A stretch of 64,000 bases of DNA from an uncultured Clostridia bacterium (lineage in GTDB: Bacteria; Bacillota; Clostridia; UMGS1883): NCBI GenBank assembly GCA_947589005.1, contig CANPZO010000001.1, positions 155,585 to 219,584 on the forward strand, written 5' to 3'. This document shows, piece by piece, positions 1 through 8,836 of this stretch (position 1 is its first letter; every line of letters begins with the position of its first letter). The position numbers and the translations under genes were made by a program. A model generated the notes under the pieces. The model worked only from the letters and a program-made list of their open reading frames with translations. It searched no databases and had not been told where the DNA came from.

Positions 1-2
1 AC

Positions 3-3000
3 TATACCCAGTTCATGGTCTATGATTTGGACGGCGACGGCAAAAGCGAGGTGGCCATGAAAACCGCCCCCGGTTCCCTTGACGGCAAGGGACTGTACGT
101 CAATCGGGTGCTTGACAGGCCACTTGTCGCCGGCGTTGACAACAACGACAAGGTCTACCTCAGCGGCAAGGGCGTTCCCACCGGCGGCGGCGAATACCTG
201 ACAGTCTTTGACGGCGAGACCGGCGAGGCCCTGTACACCACCGACTATATCTCCCGTGACGCGGGGGATTGGGGCGACAGTAAGTTCAACCGCAGCGAGC
301 GTTATCTGGCCGCGGTGGCCTACCTGAACGGCGAAACCCCCTCCCTCATCATGTGTCGCGGCTACTATAACCGGGCTATGGTCCGGGCCTATGATTGGGA
401 CGGCGGCAGCCTTAATCTCATTTGGGAGCACAACGGCGACTCCAAGCGCGACGACTCCCTCTACGGTCAGGGCAACCACAACCTTTCCGTCGCCGACGTG
501 GACAACGACGGCAAAGATGAGATAGTGTACGGCAGCGCCGTGCTCGATGACGACGGCAGGGCCATCGGCAACACAAAAATGGGCCACGGCGACGCCATGC
601 ACGTCAGCGACTTCAACAACGACGGCGTGCAGGAGGTATTTTCCGTAAAGGAGGATTCCGGCGGCTACAGCAGGTCGGAGGATTTCCGAGTGGCGGCCAC
701 GGGACAGGCCATATATTCCAAAAAATACAACGCCGACAATGGCCGCGGTTTAATGGTAAACGCGGACGACGGCTACGCCGCCTCCCATCCCAACGCCCTA
801 TCCATCGGCTGGAGCGCCTCGGGCGGCGAGGCCCATGACCTGACCGGCGGAAACATCGGCGCAAAGCCGGGCACCAACTCCCGCATGATGACCAATTTTG
901 CCGTTTACTGGGACGGCGATTTGGGACGGGAGCTTTTGGACGACAACCAGCTTGCAAAGTACCACGCCGACGGGGGCTGGACGGGACGGTTCTATAACGA
1001 CGGCCAGGGCTATATCCCCGGCTCCTCAAACAACAGCTCGAAGCAGACTCCCTGCCTGTCCGCCGACCTTTGGGGCGATTGGCGGGAGGAAATAATAATG
1101 AGGGTAGGCAACGGCGAGAACGAAGTTCCCTGTCTGCGCATCTTCACCTCTACCCTGCCGACCGCGTACCGGCTCACGACCCTGATGCACGACTGTCAGT
1201 ACCGCCTTGGCGTGGCGTGGCAGAACGTGGCCTACAATCAGCCGCCCCACACCAGCTACTACATCGGCTCAGCTGCGCTGGCAAAGGATGCTAACGGCGC
1301 CACGCTGAACTATCTTGCTCCGGAGGTACCCTTTACGACTGTGCGTTATGCCGAGCAGGTGCCGGTCAGCGGCATTGAAATGGCGGAGGACAGTATAAGC
1401 GTGAAGGCCGGCGGCACTTACCGGCTGACGGCGAAGGTCCTGCCCGAAAACGCCACCAGCCGCGGCGTGACCTGGACCTCCGACAACGAAAGCGTGGCCA
1501 CCGTCAGCGCCGGAACGGTAACAGGCATATCTCCCGGCACCTGTACGGTTACCGCCGAAACGGTAGACGGGGGCTATACCGCGGAATGTTCCGTAACGGT
1601 CCTTCCGGTGCGCGTAATCGACGCCATGGACAACTCCATATTCGAAAGCCCGAACACCGACGCGGAAACCTCCTTCACCGGCACCGCCAATTCCGCCGCT
1701 TTAAATCAGGCGGACGCCGTCACCGGCGGCGAGTTTTACCGTGACCTGACACCCGTTTACGGCGGCAGGGCAACGGTGTCCTTCACCTTCAACACCGGCG
1801 GCAAAAAGGATAAAAACGACGCCTGGAACTGGGAGGGCCGGGAATACACCCTGGGGCTTGAGTTCCTGGACACGTCGTATAAAAACATCCTGACCCTGTC
1901 GCAGAGCTACGGCCCCACCGCGCAAAAGACAATGAGTAAAATCGGGACGGACGCCGACGAGACGGTGGAAAACGGCTGGACCTCCTTCGGCACAGGAAGC
2001 GAAAATCCGCTGAACCGCAGCTCCACCACCTGGCACGTAACGCTGACGCTGGATTACGACGAGGGTAAGGCTACGGCGGAAATTTTGGGCAGCAACCGTG
2101 ACATCGGCTACACGAGGACCTTCGGCATCGACGGTCAGAGCCTCCGCCGCATCCGCTGCCGCACTTCCGTTGACGGCGGCGGTGGAATTACGGCAGGGCC
2201 CTATCTGACCGATTTAAGCTACAATATTGTTACGGAATACGAAAATCCATCGGTCACCCTTGACGGGGTAACCGGCGGTACGGCCGACTACACTCTCGTT
2301 GGCGAGGGCACGGTTTACGGGGCGCTGTACGACGGCGGCAAGCTGGCGGAGGCCGTCACGGGCAGCGACGGCAGGCTTAGCTTCGGTCAGGACATCGACG
2401 GCCGCAGTCTCAAGCTCTTCCTTTGGGACGGTATGAGGCCCCTTGCGCCCGACGTTGAAACAGCCGCCCCCCTGCACAGGTTGACCGTTACCTCGGCGGA
2501 AGCCTCGGACGAGCCGGAGGCTCAAAATCCCGCGAAAAACGCCTTTGACGGCGACCTTAATACCGTCTGGACCTCGCAGGGCACGCAAAATATCGTATTT
2601 GATTTGGGCGAACCCCATCGGCTGACCTGTGCGGAGCTGGCCTTCAAGCTGTATGAGGACGACCGTACCATTCCCTACCGGCTGTACCTTTCTCCCGACG
2701 GTCAGAGCTGGTCGCGGATATACGGCGGCAACAGCCTGCCGTTCTACGACGGATATATAAGCGTGCCCATAAATTCGTCAATGAAGGCACGGTATGTTAA
2801 GGCTGAGTTCGACGGCAACACCGTAAGCAACTGGACCTCGCTGGCCGAGGCGGAGTTTTACGGCGCCGACATAGAGGAGACTGAAATAAAGGCGGTATCC
2901 GTCGCCGCCACCGACGAGCCGGAAGCCCAAAATCCCGCCGCAAACGCCGTGGACGGAAATCCGAACACCGTTTGGACCTCGCAGGGAACTCAGAGCATCA

Positions 3001-3281
3001 CCCTTGATTTGGGCGAAATACGGCGGCTCACCGCCGTTGAAACGGTCTTCAAGCTCTATGAGGACGAGCGCACCATCCCGTTCCGCCTGTACATTTCCAA
3101 GGACAACAGCAGCTGGACCTCTATCTACAGCGGCGGCAGTATTCCCTTATACGGCGGCAGCATTTCCGTTCGGCTCCTAACAGCCGCGGAAGCCCGCTAT
3201 GTAAAGGCGGAATTTGACGGCAACACCGTAAGCCGGTGGACCTCGCTGGCGGAAATAAGGGCGCTGGGATTGGAAAGGTAA
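3..3281 (+). CDS. Rhamnogalacturonan lyase, PL11-like, secreted, multidomain (5'-truncated by window)
   Basis: The reading frame is open from base 3, so the start and any signal peptide lie upstream of the window. The first ~440 residues resemble PL11 rhamnogalacturonan lyases (YesW/YesX type), which cleave the rhamnose-galacturonate backbone of pectin by beta-elimination. Visible hallmarks are calcium-binding loops of D-x-D-x-D-G type (DLDGDGKSE, DVDNDGKDE, DFNNDGVQE) and a YTQFMVYDLDGDG-like opening. A bacterial Ig-like (BIG2) domain follows at about residues 450-535, then a concanavalin-like stretch (~540-735), then two tandem discoidin (F5/8 type C) modules at the C terminus that are near copies of each other (both carry VWTSQGTQ, FKLYEDxRTIP and VKAEFDGNTVS). 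The extra modules suggest glycan binding outside the cell. The GH78 rhamnosidase at 58.7 kb would act on products of this enzyme. Confidence 0.85.
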   Translation, partial: YTQFMVYDLDGDGKSEVAMKTAPGSLDGKGLYVNRVLDRPLVAGVDNNDKVYLSGKGVPTGGGEYLTVFDGETGEALYTTDYISRDAGDWGDSKFNRSERYLAAVAYLNGETPSLIMCRGYYNRAMVRAYDWDGGSLNLIWEHNGDSKRDDSLYGQGNHNLSVADVDNDGKDEIVYGSAVLDDDGRAIGNTKMGHGDAMHVSDFNNDGVQEVFSVKEDSGGYSRSEDFRVAATGQAIYSKKYNADNGRGLMVNADDGYAASHPNALSIGWSASGGEAHDLTGGNIGAKPGTNSRMMTNFAVYWDGDLGRELLDDNQLAKYHADGGWTGRFYNDGQGYIPGSSNNSSKQTPCLSADLWGDWREEIIMRVGNGENEVPCLRIFTSTLPTAYRLTTLMHDCQYRLGVAWQNVAYNQPPHTSYYIGSAALAKDANGATLNYLAPEVPFTTVRYAEQVPVSGIEMAEDSISVKAGGTYRLTAKVLPENATSRGVTWTSDNESVATVSAGTVTGISPGTCTVTAETVDGGYTAECSVTVLPVRVIDAMDNSIFESPNTDAETSFTGTANSAALNQADAVTGGEFYRDLTPVYGGRATVSFTFNTGGKKDKNDAWNWEGREYTLGLEFLDTSYKNILTLSQSYGPTAQKTMSKIGTDADETVENGWTSFGTGSENPLNRSSTTWHVTLTLDYDEGKATAEILGSNRDIGYTRTFGIDGQSLRRIRCRTSVDGGGGITAGPYLTDLSYNIVTEYENPSVTLDGVTGGTADYTLVGEGTVYGALYDGGKLAEAVTGSDGRLSFGQDIDGRSLKLFLWDGMRPLAPDVETAAPLHRLTVTSAEASDEPEAQNPAKNAFDGDLNTVWTSQGTQNIVFDLGEPHRLTCAELAFKLYEDDRTIPYRLYLSPDGQSWSRIYGGNSLPFYDGYISVPINSSMKARYVKAEFDGNTVSNWTSLAEAEFYGADIEETEIKAVSVAATDEPEAQNPAANAVDGNPNTVWTSQGTQSITLDLGEIRRLTAVETVFKLYEDERTIPFRLYISKDNSSWTSIYSGGSIPLYGGSISVRLLTAAEARYVKAEFDGNTVSRWTSLAEIRALGLER

Positions 3282-3433
3282 AAATGGGGCTGTAAAAAAA
3301 TGGCGCAGATCTGCGTCGTCACAAGCTCGGTATCGCGTATTTCGATTGAGAAATCGAAACACGGCTTACCTCGCTGCGACTCCTTTTCCCCACAAAATCG
3401 GCTTCGCCGTTTTGCGGGGGCCCCATTTTAGCT
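3282..3433. repeat. Mosaic dispersed repeat, copy 1
   Basis: This is non-coding sequence immediately after the lyase stop. It is bounded by AAAATGGGG at the left and CCCCATTTT at the right, that is, short terminal inverted repeats. The left end (GGGGCTGTAAAAAAATGG, then CGCAGATCTGCGTC) recurs in inverted form near 26.27-26.30 kb and near 63.38-63.40 kb. The right half, read on the minus strand (CCCCCGCAAA, then TTTGTGGGGAAAAGGAG), recurs near 11.23-11.27 kb. There is no transposase, so it looks like a MITE- or BIME-like element. The element also interrupts the expected position of the lyase gene's terminator. Confidence 0.6.
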
Positions 3434-3504
3434 GAATGACTTAATTTAAGGCAAGTTCGATTGGTTTATAATCAACCAATAAAAATAAAATAGTGTATTA
3501 ATGA

Positions 3505-3541
3505 AGAAAATTCGCCCTTACGAGCGAATTTTCTCATTTTT
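3505..3541 (+). terminator. Hairpin terminator downstream of the lyase
   Basis: AGAAAATTCGC (3505-3515) pairs with GCGAATTTTCT (3524-3534) around an 8-nt loop and is followed by CATTTTTA. It lies 220 nt past the lyase stop, beyond the first repeat element, and would also face the convergent gene ending at 3730. Confidence 0.55.
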
Positions 3542-3545
3542 ATGT

Positions 3546-3700
3546 CCTTGAACTACGAACGAAAATCACCCTCGGCGTACCTGTGTACGCCGTCGGGAGG
3601 GCTTGCTCGGCGGCAGGGCCGCCTGCGCGAGCTGATTTTCGTTCGTTCTGCACGATTTTTTTGGACAGCCCCAGTGCCTCCAGATTACATAGTGAATCTT
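3546..3700. repeat. Mosaic dispersed repeat, copy 2, with long imperfect palindrome
   Basis: The arms GAACGAAAATCA and TGATTTTCGTTC enclose a second palindromic core (CGGCGTAC, then GTACGCCG). The element continues with GTTCTGCACGATTTTTTT, then ACAGCCCC, then GTGCCTCCA and ATTACATAGT. That tail is nearly identical to 11427-11474. The stretch 3282-3729 holds only these repeats and one terminator; no gene is seen in it. Confidence 0.6.
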
Positions 3701-3729
3701 TCCGCGGCCCGATATTTTTATGAAATTAT

Positions 3730-6700
3730 TTATTCGGCTTCCTCAATATATACACGTCTTGCCTCGTCGTTCCAGTTTACCTCGCAGCCGAAGCTCTCGG
3801 CAATGGCCCGAACGGGTACCATGGTGTTGTTATTGATTATCTGCGCGGGCACGTCCAGAGTCTTGGCCTCGCCGTTCACATAGAGCTGGTCGGAGCCAAT
3901 AGCCAGGCTGATGGTCGTGTCGCCTCTGGAGGCGGTAACGGTGCGGGTGGCGTCGTCCCAGTTGACGTTCGCGCCCATAGCTTCAAAGATGGCGCGGAGA
4001 GGAACGAGGGTCCTGCCGTTTACGATAACGGGCTTCTGTCCGTAGGAGTCAAATTCAATGTTTTTGCGGTCGTAGCCCACAAGTATCTCCTGTCCCAGCG
4101 GAACATTTTCGTCCACATGGCCCACGGGCTTGCCGTAGATGGCTACCTCCTGAGGCTTGCCGCCCCAAAGAGCGGAGGCGTTGCCGCCCTGGATATTCTT
4201 GACGTCCTCGACGGTTACCTTTACATATCTGTAAGGAGTTGTGTCGGTAACCCAGCCCACATGGAAGCCGCCGTCGTCATAGTCGTTATCGGTAACATTG
4301 GCTATCTCGGTCCATGTGTTCATGTCGTTGCTGCCGTAAGCCCTATAATAGGAGGCGCAAACGCTGCCCATATAGATGTCGTTGGTGAGGTTGACCTCGG
4401 TGATGACCGTGGGTACCTCAAGGTCTACCACGATATCGAAGGGAACGCTGTCCACCTCGGCCACAGGCGAGGATTGAAGCTGAAGGTTGTCAGTGAGCTC
4501 GGGAGCCTCGCGGCCATTGATGGTGGCCTTCTTGCCGAGGGATACGTACTCGCCGGACTGAACGGCGATGGCGCCCCAGTAGGGGTCATATTCCATACGG
4601 TAGCACCAGCTTCCGGTGGCTACACCGTTGTTGATGGCCAAATCAAAGAAACGCTGGTAGTTATTCTTTCTCCATCCGCCGCTCTGACCCCAGTTGTAGC
4701 CGTGTCCGCGCTGAACCACACGTCCGGACTCGCTGCCGTAGCCCCATACGCCGTTGGCCTGAGTGCCGAAGGTAGAGGTGTTGGCCACCTCGCGCAGGGG
4801 ACTCCAGGGCTGGTTGAGGGCGGGGCTGCTGGAATAGCGGGCCTGGCTCTGGAACCATCCGTTGGTGGTGGAGGTGTACACGTAGTAGGCGTTGCCGTCA
4901 TGGAATACGGAGGGCGACTCCTGATGCTGACCCTTAAGAATTATGTTGGTGACCTCTTCGGGAACTACCCAGTTGTCCTGAAGCTTGAGTATCATCATAT
5001 CCTGATTGTTGTTGGTGGCGCTGAAGGTATAGAGATCGTGACCGTCAACAAAGCGTACCATATCACGGGAATCGTGACCGAAAGGACGGCCCACGTACCA
5101 GCCGGAAAGCTGGTTGGTGCCGGCGTTGTCATACAGCTCGTACTGCTCAAGCTGGTCCATATGGTTGATGATATTGCCGGTGGCGGGGATAACGTAGAAG
5201 GGTTCCACCTCATGGTCGCCCTTGCCGGGCTGGAAGGTGGCAAAGAACAGCTTGGAGCAGGCAAAGCCGGGGCCCTCCGCATGGGAGGAGAAGGAAATGG
5301 TTTCGCCGTCGTACTTAAGGCCGTTCTGTTTGCCCTCCATACGGATATCCACAAAGATGGGATAAGCGTAGGTCCACTCCTCGGGCCAGTTGAAGCCGTC
5401 GTCGCTTTCCTTGTAGCGGATAGCCATTACGGAGCAAGCCTTGTCGAAGTTGGCCAGATCCTCGGCGCTGGTGAAGCCCAGGGACATGAAGGTCTCCTTG
5501 TTGATACCGTCAAGGCCGACGCTGTAATACTTGTCGCCTATGTGGTAACCGCTGGGAGAAGGCTCAACTATGCGGTTGGGGTCCTCGTTGGGCTTCCATC
5601 CGCCGTTTACGTTGTCGTCATAGCCGTTTGAGTTGGCGACGTTGATGGCAAAGGTGAGGGTGGTGTTGGTTGTGCCGGTGACAAGCTCCTTCCCGTCCGC
5701 GTCGTAAGCCTTTACGGTGTAGGATATGTTCTTGTTGATGGGCAGGTCATACTCGTCATAGCAGTCGCCGATGGCCGTGCCGATGAGAGCGCCGTCCCTG
5801 TATATCTCGTACTTCTTGGCGCCCGGATACATGGGCCAGCCTATCTTGATATTGTTGACGGTGTTCTCGCCCTCTATGCGGTAAGCCGAGGCGGTGGCGG
5901 CCCAGGGCTTGTTGTATACCCAAGCCTCGACCATTCCGCTCATAATACCGCTGGAGGAAATGCTCCTGGCCTTTACATGAGCGGTGCCGTCGGCATAGAA
6001 GGGGCCGGTATACCTTGCGCTCGCGGTCGTGGGATCGGTGCCGTCAAGCGTGTAGTAAACATGACCCTCGGAATAGTGAGCGATGGTGATGGGCTCGAAG
6101 GTGTCAACGAGATAGCTCTCGCTGCCGCCGCTTACGTTCATCACGGGAGCGGTGTAGCCCGCCATGTACTCGTCGATGTCCTGAGCGGTCAGCGCCCGCC
6201 CGAACACATAAACATTGTCTATAAGGCCGGAGCCGGAAACGCTGAGGCCGGTAAAGCCCGCAAGGGCGCCGGCGGCGTCATATTCGCCGGGGCCGGAAAC
6301 AAGCTCTCCGTTCACATAAACGTCTATCTTGCCGGGCGCATAGGCCACAACCACCTTTTTCCACTCGTGAGCGGTCACCGGAGCGGCAACACTGCCCTCG
6401 GGGGCGGAAGCGGTGACGGCGGCGCCGTCGTCGGCGATGGTGAAGTGACCGCCGGCGTCCTTAACCGTGAGCTGGCTGTCGGGGGCGGTCTTGCTGTCGA
6501 AGGATATCGTGAAGGAGCCGATAGCCACGGCGTTGATGAAATTCAAATTCATTCCGCCGCCGGGATTTACGGCGTTGCCGTAGCACTCCTTGGATTCCTC
6601 CGCCGCTCCGCCGGAAATCGAGGCCCCCACGGGGTCCTTGTCAAAATCCGCGGAAGCCAGCATACAGTCGCCGGCGTCAAGAGGCAGCACCGAAACGGTA

Positions 6701-7662
6701 TAGGTCTTGCTGTTGCCGTTAAAGCTCATCGTGAGCTGTACGTCCTTGGGAGGCTGGCCGTAGTCGGGACGGTTGGTAAGCCCGCTGACGGGGTCAAGGG
6801 CCGTTATGTCCGCGGACTCCCACGTAAGGCCGGCGAAACTGGGAAGGTCGATGCCGTTCCTTATCTTCATGCCGTCAAGAGAGGCGGTTTGCTTCAGAAG
6901 GTTGTCCCAGATGGCGGGAGCGTTGGCCTCAACGTCGATGTCCACGGTTATCTTTAGGTTCTGAAGGCCCATGGCGGCGTACTGGTTGTTCCACTGGCCA
7001 AGATTGGCCTTAATGCTGCCGATACCATTGACGGAGGCAACACTGTCGGTGGCCACGACTTTGCCGTTGCTTGTATATGTAACGGTCCAGCCCGAGCCGC
7101 TCTTAACCGCGGTAATATTCATGCTCGTGCCGCGGAGGGCGTATACCGCGTCCTTGCCGTCCGCATAGGCGGCGGCGCTGCTTCCGCCGCTGCCGGCGCA
7201 GGCTTTGACGCCCTGGTCGTAGTATACGGTGGCAAAGGGATTGCCGTCCAAATCGTTAAAGGTCCAGGTCTGGTAGTTATTGTCCTCGTCCTGCATGGCG
7301 AAGGTGTAGTCAATAACTATTTTTTCCGCACCGGCGCTTATCTCGCTGCCGGAAACATTGGCGGTAAGGTTTTCGTCATTACCGTTCTGACGCTGTCCCA
7401 CACGCCAAAACATAAGAGCGCCCGGGCCCCAGGGGTCGGTGTTCCAGGTGCCGTTTTCGCTCCACTGAGAGCTGAACACAGCGCCCTGATCCCCGCTCCA
7501 TCCGTACTCGTCAAGGGGGATGTCGCCGTGAACGCTCGTGTCAATGAGCGAAGCGTCGAACAGTACATAGCTCCCCAACGCCGCGCTGGCCGTAATGGCG
7601 AGCATCGGCACGCAGGAAACTATCATAGCCAGAACAATGGCCATTGACAAAAATTTTTTCAT
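3730..7662 (-). CDS. Secreted multidomain carbohydrate-active surface protein (LamG-like, chitobiase C-terminal-like, beta-propeller, discoidin, stalk domain)
   Basis: A 1310-residue protein that starts with a Sec signal peptide (about residues 1-28, ending ITASAALG), with AAAGGAGA upstream of the ATG. Regions in order: two N-terminal beta-rich regions; a LamG/concanavalin-like module (~335-500); a chitobiase/hexosaminidase C-terminal-like module (~520-590, YYTLDGTDPTTAS); an Fn3-like stretch; a ~370-residue region (about 690-1060) with repeated PSVFHDGNAYYVY-type blades that resembles a GH43-like five-bladed propeller; a discoidin-like module (~1080-1180); and a copper-amine-oxidase N-terminal 'stalk' domain at the end (~1195-1310, paired GRTLVPLRAIFEAMGA and MVPVRAIAESFG). 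I infer a surface glycoside hydrolase or glycan-binding protein. Catalytic residues cannot be assigned by eye, so the substrate is unknown. It converges on the lyase gene. Confidence 0.7.
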   Translation of the reverse strand: MKKFLSMAIVLAMIVSCVPMLAITASAALGSYVLFDASLIDTSVHGDIPLDEYGWSGDQGAVFSSQWSENGTWNTDPWGPGALMFWRVGQRQNGNDENLTANVSGSEISAGAEKIVIDYTFAMQDEDNNYQTWTFNDLDGNPFATVYYDQGVKACAGSGGSSAAAYADGKDAVYALRGTSMNITAVKSGSGWTVTYTSNGKVVATDSVASVNGIGSIKANLGQWNNQYAAMGLQNLKITVDIDVEANAPAIWDNLLKQTASLDGMKIRNGIDLPSFAGLTWESADITALDPVSGLTNRPDYGQPPKDVQLTMSFNGNSKTYTVSVLPLDAGDCMLASADFDKDPVGASISGGAAEESKECYGNAVNPGGGMNLNFINAVAIGSFTISFDSKTAPDSQLTVKDAGGHFTIADDGAAVTASAPEGSVAAPVTAHEWKKVVVAYAPGKIDVYVNGELVSGPGEYDAAGALAGFTGLSVSGSGLIDNVYVFGRALTAQDIDEYMAGYTAPVMNVSGGSESYLVDTFEPITIAHYSEGHVYYTLDGTDPTTASARYTGPFYADGTAHVKARSISSSGIMSGMVEAWVYNKPWAATASAYRIEGENTVNNIKIGWPMYPGAKKYEIYRDGALIGTAIGDCYDEYDLPINKNISYTVKAYDADGKELVTGTTNTTLTFAINVANSNGYDDNVNGGWKPNEDPNRIVEPSPSGYHIGDKYYSVGLDGINKETFMSLGFTSAEDLANFDKACSVMAIRYKESDDGFNWPEEWTYAYPIFVDIRMEGKQNGLKYDGETISFSSHAEGPGFACSKLFFATFQPGKGDHEVEPFYVIPATGNIINHMDQLEQYELYDNAGTNQLSGWYVGRPFGHDSRDMVRFVDGHDLYTFSATNNNQDMMILKLQDNWVVPEEVTNIILKGQHQESPSVFHDGNAYYVYTSTTNGWFQSQARYSSSPALNQPWSPLREVANTSTFGTQANGVWGYGSESGRVVQRGHGYNWGQSGGWRKNNYQRFFDLAINNGVATGSWCYRMEYDPYWGAIAVQSGEYVSLGKKATINGREAPELTDNLQLQSSPVAEVDSVPFDIVVDLEVPTVITEVNLTNDIYMGSVCASYYRAYGSNDMNTWTEIANVTDNDYDDGGFHVGWVTDTTPYRYVKVTVEDVKNIQGGNASALWGGKPQEVAIYGKPVGHVDENVPLGQEILVGYDRKNIEFDSYGQKPVIVNGRTLVPLRAIFEAMGANVNWDDATRTVTASRGDTTISLAIGSDQLYVNGEAKTLDVPAQIINNNTMVPVRAIAESFGCEVNWNDEARRVYIEEAE

Positions 7663-7697
7663 GCTGTTTCTCTCCTTTTCAGTTATATTATGATGTA

Positions 7698-7726
7698 ATT
7701 ATACCACAGAAACTTTGGTATGTCCA
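7698..7726 (-). promoter_or_regulatory. Promoter of the 1310-residue surface protein
   Basis: Read on the minus strand: TGGACA, 17-nt spacer, TATAAT, 36 nt before the start codon. Confidence 0.6.
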
Positions 7727-7786
7727 TACCCAATTTAATAAAATTTAATTTTTATTGCAAATTTGTAAAATCTTGAAAGATAGTCC

Positions 7787-7815
7787 TTGACTAAACTCAA
7801 ATTTCATAGTATAAT
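7787..7815 (+). promoter_or_regulatory. Sigma-A-type promoter of galTK
   Basis: TTGACT (7787-7792), a 17-nt spacer and TATAAT (7810-7815), 38 nt before the galT start. It is back to back with the minus-strand promoter at 7698-7726. Confidence 0.75.
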
Positions 7816-7852
7816 ATTTACATAAATCAATTTACTATATGAGGTGATTTTT

Positions 7853-8836
7853 ATGGCAGAATTACGTTGGCATCCTCTCACAAAGGATTGGATCATGATT
7901 GCGTCTCACAGGCAGAACAGGCCCCAGATGCCCAAGGATTGGTGTCCCTTCTGTCCCGGCCCGGACAACGACAAGGTGCCCAAGTCCTTCGACGTCTATG
8001 AATATGACAACGATTTCCCCGCGCTGATGCAAAATCCTCCCGTTCCGGACGACGTGGAAACAAATATTTATAAGGTAAGACCGGCCTACGGCAAGTGCGA
8101 GGTAATACTTTACTCTCCCGAGCACACCGTGACCCTGCCCGAGCTGCCGGTAGACCATGTCCGCAAGCTGGTGGATTTGTGGGTGGAGAGGTTCGAGGCC
8201 CTTCGCGCCGACAAAAATATCAAGTACGTATTCATTTTTGAGAACCGCGGCGCGGTGGTGGGCGTTACCATGCCCCATCCCCACGGCCAGATATACGGCT
8301 ACAGCGTTGTGCCCAAGAAGCTGGAGCTTGAGCTTCAGTCCTGCAAGGAGCACCACGACGAGACAGGCCGCTGCCTTATCTGCGACATGATACACGACGA
8401 GGTCGAGGACGGCCGCCGAGTTATCTTCGAAAACGAGGACTTCATCGTCTTTCTCCCCTTCTTCAGCGAGTATCCCTACGGCATTTACATCGCCGCCAAG
8501 AGCCACAAGCAGTATATCAGCGAGTTCAACGACCGTGAAAAGGACAATCTGGCCAAGGCCGTAAGAGAGGCCGCCGGTACGCTGGACAGTCTTTTCGGCT
8601 ACACCTTCCCCTACATGATGTGTATGTACAACGGCCCCGTCAATTACGGCGAGGACACCAGTGAAAACTATCACTTCCACATAGCTTTCTATCCTCCCAT
8701 GCGCAGCGCCGACAAGCAGAAGTTCAACGCCTCCAGCGAGACCGGCGCATGGGCCCACTGCAATCCCACCGCTCCCGAGGCTACCAGCGTCGAGCTGAGA
8801 GAAGCGTACAAAAGATTTAAGGAGAGTGACAAGTAA
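7853..8836 (+). CDS. galT: Galactose-1-phosphate uridylyltransferase
   Basis: Transfers UMP from UDP-glucose to galactose-1-phosphate (Leloir pathway, cytosol). The protein (327 aa) shows the HIT-superfamily active site HPHGQ at residues 142-146, in which the second His (144) forms the uridylylated intermediate, and conserved NRG and ENYHFHIAFYPP blocks near the C terminus. An in-frame GTG lies at 7844, but GAGGTGA sits at the right distance from the ATG at 7853, so I choose that start. The stop codon abuts the galK start directly, so the two are translationally coupled. Confidence 0.95.
   Translation: MAELRWHPLTKDWIMIASHRQNRPQMPKDWCPFCPGPDNDKVPKSFDVYEYDNDFPALMQNPPVPDDVETNIYKVRPAYGKCEVILYSPEHTVTLPELPVDHVRKLVDLWVERFEALRADKNIKYVFIFENRGAVVGVTMPHPHGQIYGYSVVPKKLELELQSCKEHHDETGRCLICDMIHDEVEDGRRVIFENEDFIVFLPFFSEYPYGIYIAAKSHKQYISEFNDREKDNLAKAVREAAGTLDSLFGYTFPYMMCMYNGPVNYGEDTSENYHFHIAFYPPMRSADKQKFNASSETGAWAHCNPTAPEATSVELREAYKRFKESDK

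Noticed and set aside
4117..5631. A 504-codon open frame on the plus strand inside the large surface protein gene
   Set aside because: It is antisense to a protein with a signal peptide and recognisable domains; the translation is low-complexity Val/Gly/Ala/His.
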